DNA from: Methanoregula formicica SMSP
GTDB lineage: Archaea > Halobacteriota > Methanomicrobia > Methanomicrobiales > Methanospirillaceae
Direction: 5' to 3'
DNA: 64,000 nt
Assembly: GCF_000327485.1 (NCBI RefSeq)
Contig: NC_019943.1
Location: 124,001-188,000 of the forward strand
Positions 15,349-22,859 of this stretch are shown one piece after another (position 1 is the first letter of the stretch; each line of letters begins with the position of its first letter). The notes beneath the pieces were generated by a model that made no database searches, was not told the DNA's origin, and saw nothing but the letters and a program-made list of their open reading frames with translations. The position numbers were made by a program, and so were the translations under genes.

Positions 15349-18300
15349 ATACCAACCCACACGAGAATGATGCCGATGAGGGCTACAACGACTGCGAAGA
15401 AGACAGTCATGTCATGGTTCACATCCCGGTTCTCCCATGCCATGGCTGCCTTTCCTGCAGTAAAGAGGAGGAGTGCCGCTGCAGTCGCCACCTCATATAT
15501 CAGGACGAAGGCATCGCGGAGCCGGCCGGCAAACGCGACAAGCCCGCGGCCTGCGGCGTAATAGACAACATCCACGTCCTTCAGCCGGGTGTCGTGCGGC
15601 CGGAGCAGGGTTTTGCCGGCGGTAAAGAAGAAGAGTGCTGCAGCGCCCAGGACAACGACTGCGCTGATCACGTGGGCCGGGTCATAGGCGGCATAGGTTA
15701 CAGGATAGGGGAGGAGGGCATACAGGGTTGCCGGGTAGATGCCGATGATGACACAGAGGGCTGCGGCGCCGAGCATGGCAGCCTGCATCAGCAGCGGGGG
15801 ATCGGATACCTGCGAGTCCCCGTCCCGGAGGAACGCGAAATAGCCCAGCTTCAGGAATGACAGGAATGTGCCGAAAGAGGCGATCTCAAGGAGAATCCAG
15901 AGCCAGATGCTGGTATGCTCCGCCGCGGCGAGGACCATGCCCTTGGAGACAAAGCCATTGAAAAACGGTACACCGGCAATGGAGAATGCGGCAACCCAGT
16001 ACGCAAGGGCAGTCACGGGCATCTTCTTCTGCAGCCCCCCGACCCGGCTCAGCAGGTTCTCGCCGGTCTTCCAGATGACGACACCGATAGCCATGAAGAG
16101 GAGGGCCTTGTACAGGATGTGGTTGAAGACATGCGCCATCCCGCCGTCAAGGCCGAGCTGCCCGGTGGCACTTGCAGCTCCCAGCCAGCCAAGGATCCCG
16201 ACGCCGGCAACCATGTAACCGACCTGCGAGACGATGTGGTATGAGAGGAGCCGGCGCATGTCATTCTGGAAGACGGCAAACACCACGCCGTAGACGGCCA
16301 TCAGGGCACCCATGAAGGCAATGTATTCCGTGCCGGGCTGGGCACGGGCAAGAAGATAGACGGCAGCCTTGGTGGTGTACACGGAGAGGAAGACGCTGGC
16401 GGCTATATGCGCCCGCGGGTAGGCATCCGGCAGCCAGGTATGAAGCGGGATGATCGCGAGGTTCACGCCGATCCCGAGCACGATGAGCACCGAGGCCCAG
16501 AGCTGGTACGTGGCATCGGGGATGCCGGCAAGGGGCCCGACGATGGGAGAACCTGCGCCAATGAAGAGCAGGGCAATACCGGCTCCAAGCAGCGTGCCCC
16601 CGAGTCCGTGAAAGAGAAGGTAGCGGTACCCTGCACCAATGGCCCCGCCGGCCTCCTGCCAGATGAGAAACGTCGAGGTGACTGCCATGACCTCCCAGAA
16701 GAAGAAAAGCGTGATCCAGTCACCGGCAAAGACCACACCCATCGACGCTCCCGCGTAGAGGAGGGCATAGAGATGGAGGCGGGCCGGGGCGAATGCCGCA
16801 GCATACAAAATCGCAAGGAAGGTGATGATGGCAAAGATCACGCCGGTGAGGTACGAGAGGCTGTCCACCCGGAGCAGGGTGAGGGTATATCCCATGAAGG
16901 GAAGGTTCCACTGCATGACACCGCCGGCAACGGGACCGGAGAAATACCCCCCGGGCAACAGGAGGACTGCGGCAAGGCCAAGGGCCCCGGTGATGATGAG
17001 GATAGCCTGGCGTGCACGACCGGTTGCGAGAAGGGCGAGCGGGGCACCGATGAAGAAGATTAGGAACGGGGGGATGGCAGTCCCGAATGCGAGCGTGCCC
17101 GATACCACGGCTGCGGTGCTGCCGGTCACCCCTGCCGCCACCTGCTGGCAGAGGGCAAAGGGGCTCCAGGGACCAGCCGTCCAGAGCCCGAAGACAAGGG
17201 CGCCCGCAGCAGTTACGATGACCGGGCCGCGGAGAGTCCACCGAACACCATGGATATCAACCGCACAGGGCGGGAAGAAGGCACGCATCACGACCGGCAG
17301 GAAATACGCAAGGTTCAGGACGCTTGCTGCAACTAGGATTGTGAGGATCCACCATTCGCCGGTATACCCGGCCCCGATGCCGAGCGAGAGATACCATTTT
17401 GCGATGAAGCCGGCCATGGGGGGGAGGCCTGCCATCGAGAGTGTTGCAAGCGTGAACGCGGCGAACTCCCATGGCATTTTTCTCCCGAGGCCGTCAAGTT
17501 CGGAGATCTTCGTCTTCCCGGTCTCGACCGCGACAGCACCTGCGACAAAGAACATGGTCAGCTTCCCAAACGCATGGGCCGTGAACGCATAGGAAGCCCC
17601 GATCACGGCCGCGGCACCCCAGGCACCGGCTGCAGCGGTCAGTCCTGCCGGCAGGAGGACTGCCGCCCCAAGGACCATGTAGCTGAGCTGGCTGACCGTT
17701 GAATACGCGAGTCTGAGTTTGAAGTCGTCCTGCCTCAGGGCGAGCAGCGCACCGACAATGATGGTGATGACGGCGACGGCAATGACCAGGTTCCGGAGGC
17801 CCAGCTCGAGCATCAACCGGGGCCCGTACAGGTCCCACATCAGGCGCATCAGTCCGAAGACGCCGGTGTTCACGACGGCTACTGCATGGAGGAGCCCGCT
17901 GACAGGCGTTGGCGCGACCATCGCGCTGGGGAGCCAGCCGTGGACCGGAACGAGCGCCGCTTTGACGCCGAACCCTGCCATCAGGAGGAGGAAACCGATG
18001 CGGGCGAACTCCGGTGAGAGGAGGGCAATACCCGGATTCCCGCCGGCAATGAAATCGAGCGAGCTCCCCATCCCAAGGACGGTCATCATGCCGGCGAGGA
18101 CAGCAACCCCGCCTGCCTGGGTGTAGATCAGGTACTTCCGTCCCGCGGCAAGCGCCTCTTTTGTCTCGCTGTGCGCCACGAGAGGATATGCCGCGATCGC
18201 GAGGATCTCGTAAAAGACAAAGAGCGAGAAGAGGTTCGATGATAGGGCAACTCCCATCACTGCCCCGATCGTGATGGCAAAGCAGGCATAGTAGCGGGTC

Positions 18301-18632
18301 TGTGCATGCTCGTTCCTGCCCCGCATATAGCCGATGTTATAGACCGTTGTGACAACCCAGAGCCCCGAGCCGATGCAGGCAAAGAGCAATCCCAGCGCAT
18401 CCGCGGCAAGGTGGAGGGAGAGTCCCGGGAGGACGGCAAGCGCAGGTGTCGTGAGCGGTGCGGGCGCAAAAGCCGAGGGAAGGGCAAGGAGACAGAGCGC
18501 AAAGGTCAGGATGGCTGATATCAGGGAGACGCCCTCCCTCGCATCCGGCCGCCGGTCCAGCAGGATCACAAGACAGGTAGCGATGAACGGTATCCCTACG
18601 ATCAGCGGCAGGATCCAGGGGTTTTCGGCCAT
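15345..18632 (-). CDS. Fused double antiporter-type subunit (two MrpA/D-NuoL/M-like modules)
   Basis: This 1095-residue protein is about twice the usual length. Residues 1-520 form one antiporter module, with the glutamate in FVFYEILAIAAYPLVAH and the lysine in GFGVKAALVPVHGWLPSAM, and FKLRLAYSTVSQLSYM. From about 530 to 1010 is a second module with FFFWEVMAVTSTF and FQNDMRRLLSYHIVSQVGYM. In the second module the helix 7 position is asparagine (GIGVNLAIIPLHTWLPDAY). A C-terminal part of about 85 residues has further membrane segments. ATG 18632 shares one base with the preceding TGA; a GTG at 18635 is an alternative. Confidence 0.92.
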   Translation of the reverse strand: MAENPWILPLIVGIPFIATCLVILLDRRPDAREGVSLISAILTFALCLLALPSAFAPAPLTTPALAVLPGLSLHLAADALGLLFACIGSGLWVVTTVYNIGYMRGRNEHAQTRYYACFAITIGAVMGVALSSNLFSLFVFYEILAIAAYPLVAHSETKEALAAGRKYLIYTQAGGVAVLAGMMTVLGMGSSLDFIAGGNPGIALLSPEFARIGFLLLMAGFGVKAALVPVHGWLPSAMVAPTPVSGLLHAVAVVNTGVFGLMRLMWDLYGPRLMLELGLRNLVIAVAVITIIVGALLALRQDDFKLRLAYSTVSQLSYMVLGAAVLLPAGLTAAAGAWGAAAVIGASYAFTAHAFGKLTMFFVAGAVAVETGKTKISELDGLGRKMPWEFAAFTLATLSMAGLPPMAGFIAKWYLSLGIGAGYTGEWWILTILVAASVLNLAYFLPVVMRAFFPPCAVDIHGVRWTLRGPVIVTAAGALVFGLWTAGPWSPFALCQQVAAGVTGSTAAVVSGTLAFGTAIPPFLIFFIGAPLALLATGRARQAILIITGALGLAAVLLLPGGYFSGPVAGGVMQWNLPFMGYTLTLLRVDSLSYLTGVIFAIITFLAILYAAAFAPARLHLYALLYAGASMGVVFAGDWITLFFFWEVMAVTSTFLIWQEAGGAIGAGYRYLLFHGLGGTLLGAGIALLFIGAGSPIVGPLAGIPDATYQLWASVLIVLGIGVNLAIIPLHTWLPDAYPRAHIAASVFLSVYTTKAAVYLLARAQPGTEYIAFMGALMAVYGVVFAVFQNDMRRLLSYHIVSQVGYMVAGVGILGWLGAASATGQLGLDGGMAHVFNHILYKALLFMAIGVVIWKTGENLLSRVGGLQKKMPVTALAYWVAAFSIAGVPFFNGFVSKGMVLAAAEHTSIWLWILLEIASFGTFLSFLKLGYFAFLRDGDSQVSDPPLLMQAAMLGAAALCVIIGIYPATLYALLPYPVTYAAYDPAHVISAVVVLGAAALFFFTAGKTLLRPHDTRLKDVDVVYYAAGRGLVAFAGRLRDAFVLIYEVATAAALLLFTAGKAAMAWENRDVNHDMTVFFAVVVALIGIILVWVGI

Positions 18633-18940
18633 CACGGCTCACCCCGGTCCAGCCGAAGGAGGGCAGAGGAGTCAAAGGTCTTCCAGGTGCGACGCAGGAC
18701 AATGACGAGGGCAAGGGCAAGGCCGGCCACTACGGCTTCGATTGCGATGAGGGTGAACACAACTGCCTGCGAGACCGCAACGTTACCAGCTGCGTATCCC
18801 CCGAGGATGAAGAAGACGCTGATCCCTTTGCCGAGGAACTCGAGCCCCATCACCATCTTGATGAGGTGGCTGCGCGATACAAGGCAGACAAGCCCGCAGG
18901 CAAAGAGGCCGGTGCCGATAGCAATGGCCGTGAGGATCAT
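18632..18940 (-). CDS. NuoK/MrpC-like membrane subunit (MbhG-like)
   Basis: The 102-residue protein has three membrane helices and the NuoK/MrpC signature SRSHLIKMVMGLEFLGKGISVFF with the buried glutamate in GLEFL, and a second glutamate in IAIEAVVAGLALAL. In complex I this subunit is part of the proton path between the NuoH and antiporter subunits. The ATG at 18940 overlaps the stop of the preceding small gene (ATGA). A short basic cytoplasmic tail follows the third helix. Confidence 0.88.
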   Translation of the reverse strand: MILTAIAIGTGLFACGLVCLVSRSHLIKMVMGLEFLGKGISVFFILGGYAAGNVAVSQAVVFTLIAIEAVVAGLALALVIVLRRTWKTFDSSALLRLDRGEP

Positions 18941-19179
18941 GACACCCCCCCCCGTAACCGGCCCGGGCCGAGCAGCAGGATTATGGACATGATGGCCGAC
19001 AGGATCATGATCCCCTGGAGGACCACCTCGAACGTGCGTCCTGTCCAGAGAGCTTCACCGGCACTGGTCGTGATGGGAGATGCTACAGGCACTGCCGCAA
19101 CAGATAGTGCAAGAATGAGGATAACAAGGAGGAAAAAGAGGACGCCAAGTGCCAGGCCGAGAACCGACCGATGGTTCAT
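18937..19179 (-). CDS. Small membrane subunit (MbhE-like)
   Basis: This 80-residue protein has two hydrophobic helices at about residues 8-32 and 55-72. Position and size match MbhE (MrpB-like N-terminal part) of Mbh hydrogenases, which together with MbhD takes the place of NuoJ. The identification rests on membrane pattern and gene order more than on strong motifs. Both ends overlap neighbours by 4 bases (ATGA). Confidence 0.65.
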   Translation of the reverse strand: MNHRSVLGLALGVLFFLLVILILALSVAAVPVASPITTSAGEALWTGRTFEVVLQGIMILSAIMSIILLLGPGRLRGGVS

Positions 19180-19439
19180 GTCCCGGCCTCCCCGGCTTCA
19201 CCGCCGGCAAGGATGAGTGCGACAAGGAAGAGGACAGCAACAAGGCCGGCACCAACGGTCAGTTCGAGCGCGGCGGCAAAGGGCGAGGCCAGCAAAAAAA
19301 AGATCGCCGCAAGGCAGACACTGGAGACCGCGTAGGCAGCAACGGACCGGATCAGATCTTCGTGCATGACTGCGATTAATGCTGACACGATTGTCGCGCA
19401 TCCGAGCGCAGTCATCACCAGCAGATCAAGATCCGGCAC
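19176..19439 (-). CDS. Small membrane subunit (MbhD-like, DUF4040)
   Basis: The 87-residue protein has three membrane helices. It resembles MbhD/MrpA C-terminal fragments (DUF4040): LIRSVAAYAVSSVCLAAIFFLL and the acidic AALELTVGAGLVAVLFLVAL helix with its glutamate. It is the first gene of the 12-gene operon. The start is GTG at 19439, preceded by GGGAGGT with 10 bases of spacing. The promoter must lie in the 264-base gap upstream (19440-19703). Confidence 0.75.
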   Translation of the reverse strand: MPDLDLLVMTALGCATIVSALIAVMHEDLIRSVAAYAVSSVCLAAIFFLLASPFAAALELTVGAGLVAVLFLVALILAGGEAGEAGT

Positions 19440-19669
19440 TTCAATCTGTACCTCCCTGTATGGGCTACAGGATCCCAGTGCTTAACAATGGGACAATATC
19501 ACAGGGGAAGACATAAAGGTTCTGATTGGTTCATCTTCCGGATCCGGTGACGTGTAAAGCCCAGAAAATCGCCGTTATGATATTGTATGGTCCAGGTCGG
19601 ATTATCTGTAGTATCTGTTAACATTGAGGGATCCCAAAAATGAGAGAGAATTATTGCTTCGACTTCCGA
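19440..19669. other. Gap between echF and the complex I-like hydrogenase operon
   Basis: This stretch holds the ribosome binding site of the MbhD-like gene and, by position, the promoter of the 12-gene operon. No coding sequence is convincing. Its echF-proximal side is joined to the tandem hairpins at 19670-19713. A clear TATA box cannot be assigned with confidence; AT-rich segments near 19560-19660 are candidates. Confidence 0.5.
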
Positions 19670-19713
19670 GAGGTTCATCAGAACCTCGAGGAGGAGAAGA
19701 CCATCAGGTCTTC
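19670..19713 (-). terminator. Two tandem hairpins with identical loops at the end of echF
   Basis: Two perfect inverted repeats with 7-bp stems follow each other 8 bases apart: GAAGACC-ATCA-GGTCTTC at 19696-19713 and GAGGTTC-ATCA-GAACCTC at 19670-19687 (plus-strand reading). The first one includes the echF stop codon. Stem sequences differ but the 4-base loops are the same. No long T tract follows, so they may stabilise or define the 3' end of the ech mRNA and not act as a classical terminator. Confidence 0.55.
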
Positions 19714-20087
19714 GACTCTTCCTTCTTCTCGGGCTTGGGCGGCTTCACGTAAGTAATGGTGAAAACCTCCACACCCTTCGCCGAGGTCGGTGCGGTATAG
19801 ACCGGATCCATGGAGAGGCACTTGGACGGGCAGGTGTCGACACACGAGCTGCACATCACGCAGCGGAACCGGTCGATCTGCCAGCTCTTCGCCTCCTTGC
19901 TGAGGACGATTGCCTGGGCGGGACACTTCCGCTGGCAGATGCTGCAGGAGATACACCTGCTCCCGTCGAAAACAATGTGCCCACGGGTGAGCGGGGTCCT
20001 CTTTGCCGCCTGTGCAGGGTACAGGATGGTTGCCGGTCGGGAGAGCACGGTCCTGAGTGCCGTTTTTGTCATCTCAAAAAAACCCAT
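19704..20087 (-). CDS. echF: Ech hydrogenase subunit EchF (ferredoxin-like)
   Basis: The 127-residue protein has two 4Fe-4S motifs, CISCSICQRKCP and CVMCSSCVDTCP. It receives electrons from ferredoxin in the Ech complex. It begins at ATG 20087 after GAGGTGATC, 6 bases after echE. A lysine-rich tail (KPPKPEKKEESKT) ends the protein. Its stop codon lies within the first of two tandem hairpins. It is the last gene of echABCDEF. Confidence 0.94.
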   Translation of the reverse strand: MGFFEMTKTALRTVLSRPATILYPAQAAKRTPLTRGHIVFDGSRCISCSICQRKCPAQAIVLSKEAKSWQIDRFRCVMCSSCVDTCPSKCLSMDPVYTAPTSAKGVEVFTITYVKPPKPEKKEESKT

Positions 20088-20093
20088 CGCAGA

Positions 20094-21173
20094 TCACCTC
20101 TCCGTGCAGCTGATACAGGGATCAATGGACAGTACAATTACCGGGACATCGGCGAGATCGCATCCCTGCAGCATCTTCACGAGCGGCGGGATGTTGGTCA
20201 GGGTGGGCGTCCGGATCCGTGACCGGACCAGGAACTTGGTGCCATTGCCTTTCAGGTAGTGGACCAGCTCGCCCCGGGGCTGCTCGGCCCGCATGAAGAA
20301 CTCGCCGTTAGGCGCGCCGGTCACCTTGACATCGACCGGGCCGTCAGGAATCTTTGCGATCGCCTGCTGGATGATGTCAACGGAGGTGAAGAGCTCCTTG
20401 CACCGTACCAAGCAGCGGGAATAGCAGTCCCCGCAGCTGTCTGTGACCACCGGGAAGTCCAGTTCGCTGTAGGCGGCATAGCCGGTCTTCCTGAGGTCGA
20501 TTGCAACGCCGCTGCCCCGGGCCGTGGGCCCGACAGCGCCGAGATGGTAGGCGTCCTGCCGTGAGAGGACGCCGACATTCCGGGTCCGGTGGATGACCGT
20601 GTCATCCTTGAGGAAGACGGTCGTCAGCTCCTCCATCTCCTTTCTGATGCTGTCGAGGTCGCGGCTCATCTCGGCGAGTTTTGCATTGGAGATATCTTTC
20701 CGGACCCCGCCGACCTTGCAGGAGCCCTGAATCACGCGACCGCCCGTGGTCTGTTCCATCACATCGAGGATCCGCTCGCGGATCCGCCATGCGTTCATGA
20801 AGAGGTTCTCAAAGCCGAAGGAATCGGCATAGAGGCCGAGCCAGAGGAGGTGGGAGTGCAGACGCGAGTACTCGGACCAGATCGTCCTGAGGTAATCCGC
20901 CCGTTCGGGAACCTGGATGCCCATGATCTGCTCGATACCCTGGCAGTACGTTGCACCATGGATGAAACTGCAGATGCCGCAGGTGCGCTCGGCAATGAAG
21001 ACGTACTCGGTGAACTCCCGCTTCTCCACAAGCTTCTCAAACCCGCGGTGGATGTACCCGATGGAGGGGATGACGTCCACAACCTTCTCGTCCTCGAGGA
21101 CAAGGTCGAGATGGATCGGTTCGGGCAGGACCGGGTGCTGGGGCCCGAAGGGGACGATAATCTGTTTTGTCAT
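20094..21173 (-). CDS. echE: Ech hydrogenase large subunit EchE
   Basis: The 359-residue protein carries the NiFe ligands in RTCGICSFIHG near residue 64 and DPCISCTER at the extreme C terminus. As is usual for EchE, there is no extension after the second cysteine pair, so no maturation protease is needed. It catalyses ferredoxin-linked proton reduction or H2 oxidation driven by the ion gradient. ATG at 21173 overlaps the echD stop by 4 bases. Confidence 0.95.
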   Translation of the reverse strand: MTKQIIVPFGPQHPVLPEPIHLDLVLEDEKVVDVIPSIGYIHRGFEKLVEKREFTEYVFIAERTCGICSFIHGATYCQGIEQIMGIQVPERADYLRTIWSEYSRLHSHLLWLGLYADSFGFENLFMNAWRIRERILDVMEQTTGGRVIQGSCKVGGVRKDISNAKLAEMSRDLDSIRKEMEELTTVFLKDDTVIHRTRNVGVLSRQDAYHLGAVGPTARGSGVAIDLRKTGYAAYSELDFPVVTDSCGDCYSRCLVRCKELFTSVDIIQQAIAKIPDGPVDVKVTGAPNGEFFMRAEQPRGELVHYLKGNGTKFLVRSRIRTPTLTNIPPLVKMLQGCDLADVPVIVLSIDPCISCTER

Positions 21174-21538
21174 TTCTTCTCCTCCTTTGCAACCGAGACA
21201 CCGAACGGGTACCTGATGGCTGTTTTAATGAACGTGCCCTTGAAATCGATGTTGATCCCTTTCACCTGGATGCCGAAGAGGTCGTGCATCTCGTTCTCGT
21301 ACACAAACGCCCCCCAGTACATGCCGGTGATGCTCGGGACTTCAGTCTCCGCTGTTACCGTGATCCGCAGGTTCTGCAGGACATAGTCCTTGTCAAACGA
21401 GTAGTTGATCTCAAAGGAGTTGTCACCTACCTTCGTGCAGCCGATCTGGGCGAGACGGTAGCCCTCGTTCCTGAACTGTTCCACGCTCCCGATGAGCCTG
21501 CCAACGTCGATGGGGATTATTGTCTGTTCCTGTTTCAT
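21170..21538 (-). CDS. echD: Ech hydrogenase subunit EchD (NuoC-like)
   Basis: The 122-residue protein is a short NuoC-family subunit with NEMHDLFGIQVKGINIDF. It is shorter than the NuoC-like protein of the neighbouring operon and lacks the W-PDGEYPLRKDW end. Both of its ends overlap neighbours by ATGA, as in a tightly coupled operon. Confidence 0.9.
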   Translation of the reverse strand: MKQEQTIIPIDVGRLIGSVEQFRNEGYRLAQIGCTKVGDNSFEINYSFDKDYVLQNLRITVTAETEVPSITGMYWGAFVYENEMHDLFGIQVKGINIDFKGTFIKTAIRYPFGVSVAKEEKK

Positions 21539-21981
21539 ACCGAATCACCTGCCGGCCGGTTCATCGCCTTCCGTTTCTCTTCAAGGATACCGAGGGCCTT
21601 CACTACGCCATCGATAATCGACTCGGGCCGGGCAGCACAACCCGGGACCCAGACATCGACCGGAATGACCTTGTCAATCCCGCCCATGACATTATAGCAC
21701 TCGCGGAAGATCCCGCCCGTGGATGCGCAGATCCCGACCGCAATGACGACCTTGGGGTCCGGGATCTGGTCGTACGTGTTCTTCAGGATCTCGCGGTTCT
21801 GTTCGTTGACACTGCCGGTCACAAGGAAGATGTCGGCGTGCTTGGGGTTCCCGGTGTTGATGATGCCGAAACGTTCGACATCGTAAACAGGTGTGAGTGC
21901 CGCAAGCACCTCGATGTCGCAGCCATTGCAGGACGATGCGTCGTAATGGATAATCCAGGGGGATTTGGTGAGGTAACTCAT
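21535..21981 (-). CDS. echC: Ech hydrogenase small subunit EchC (NuoB-like)
   Basis: The 148-residue protein has the cluster ligands SSCNGCDIE near residue 18, a middle cysteine in VGICASTGG, and VPGCAARPESI. It carries electrons from EchF to EchE. The ATG at 21981 overlaps the echB stop by 4 bases. It is the Ech counterpart of the subunit at 12975-13517. Confidence 0.94.
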   Translation of the reverse strand: MSYLTKSPWIIHYDASSCNGCDIEVLAALTPVYDVERFGIINTGNPKHADIFLVTGSVNEQNREILKNTYDQIPDPKVVIAVGICASTGGIFRECYNVMGGIDKVIPVDVWVPGCAARPESIIDGVVKALGILEEKRKAMNRPAGDSV

Positions 21982-22859
21982 GGAACAACCACCATCCTGA
22001 GGTAGTACAGGACGCCCAGGTTGATGATACCGAGCGTACCGGCAACCAGCCAGGCACTCCGCAGAGTCATCTGCCACTTGACCCTCGAGGTCGTGTTGTC
22101 GATGAGAATCTCAAGGAAGTAGGCGATGATGATCGCGGCTATGGCAAGCAGGGGGTTGAAGCCGAAGAACAGGTACACGACCCCGAGCAGGAAGACGTAC
22201 TCGTACCAGTGGGCGATCTCGATCTTCGCCAGGTTCGGGCCGGCGAAGTCCGTCGTTACACCCTTCACGAGTTCCTGGTGCGCATGGTGGGAGGTGGAGA
22301 GATCGAACGGGGACTTCCGGAGCTTGATTGTCAGGACAATCAGGTACCCGATGAAAACACCCGGGAGGTAGAGGACAAGGGGTACTGCGGACTGTACAAT
22401 GTCGCTCACGTAGAAGCTCTTCGTGACCATGTACATGCCCGCCGCCGTGATGATGATCATCGGCTCATAGGCAATGATCTGGATCAGTTCGCGTTCTGCC
22501 CCAACATGGCTGTAGGGGGAGAAAGCGGCATAGGCCCCGAGAACGAGGAAGATGTGCGAGAGCGTGAACGCAAAGATCACGAGCAGCATGTCCCCGCCCG
22601 AGAAGAAAAGGGCTCCCGACACCGCCATGAATACGAGGTAGCTCAGGACGTAGAAGTTCTGGGTCGTCGTTACCACGAGATTCTCCTTTTCGAAGAGCTT
22701 CCCCACGTCGTAGAACGGCTGGAGGAGCGGCGGTCCTACCCGGCCCTGCATTCGTGCCGTGATTTTACGGTCGATACCAGCGATGAGCCCACCGGCAACC
22801 GGAGCCAGCAGGAGGTAGATGACCGCGTTGAGGACTGCGGTCCACGGATCGGGAATCAT
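21978..22859 (-). CDS. echB: Ech hydrogenase membrane subunit EchB (NuoH-like)
   Basis: This 293-residue protein has about eight membrane helices and the NuoH-type loop DRKITARMQGRVGPPLLQPF. The later acidic loop is RKSPFDLSTSHHAHQE, where the MbhM-like paralog has ERTPFDIPEAETE. The ATG at 22859 overlaps the echA stop by 4 bases. It should connect the hydrogenase module to EchA. Confidence 0.94.
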   Translation of the reverse strand: MIPDPWTAVLNAVIYLLLAPVAGGLIAGIDRKITARMQGRVGPPLLQPFYDVGKLFEKENLVVTTTQNFYVLSYLVFMAVSGALFFSGGDMLLVIFAFTLSHIFLVLGAYAAFSPYSHVGAERELIQIIAYEPMIIITAAGMYMVTKSFYVSDIVQSAVPLVLYLPGVFIGYLIVLTIKLRKSPFDLSTSHHAHQELVKGVTTDFAGPNLAKIEIAHWYEYVFLLGVVYLFFGFNPLLAIAAIIIAYFLEILIDNTTSRVKWQMTLRSAWLVAGTLGIINLGVLYYLRMVVVP

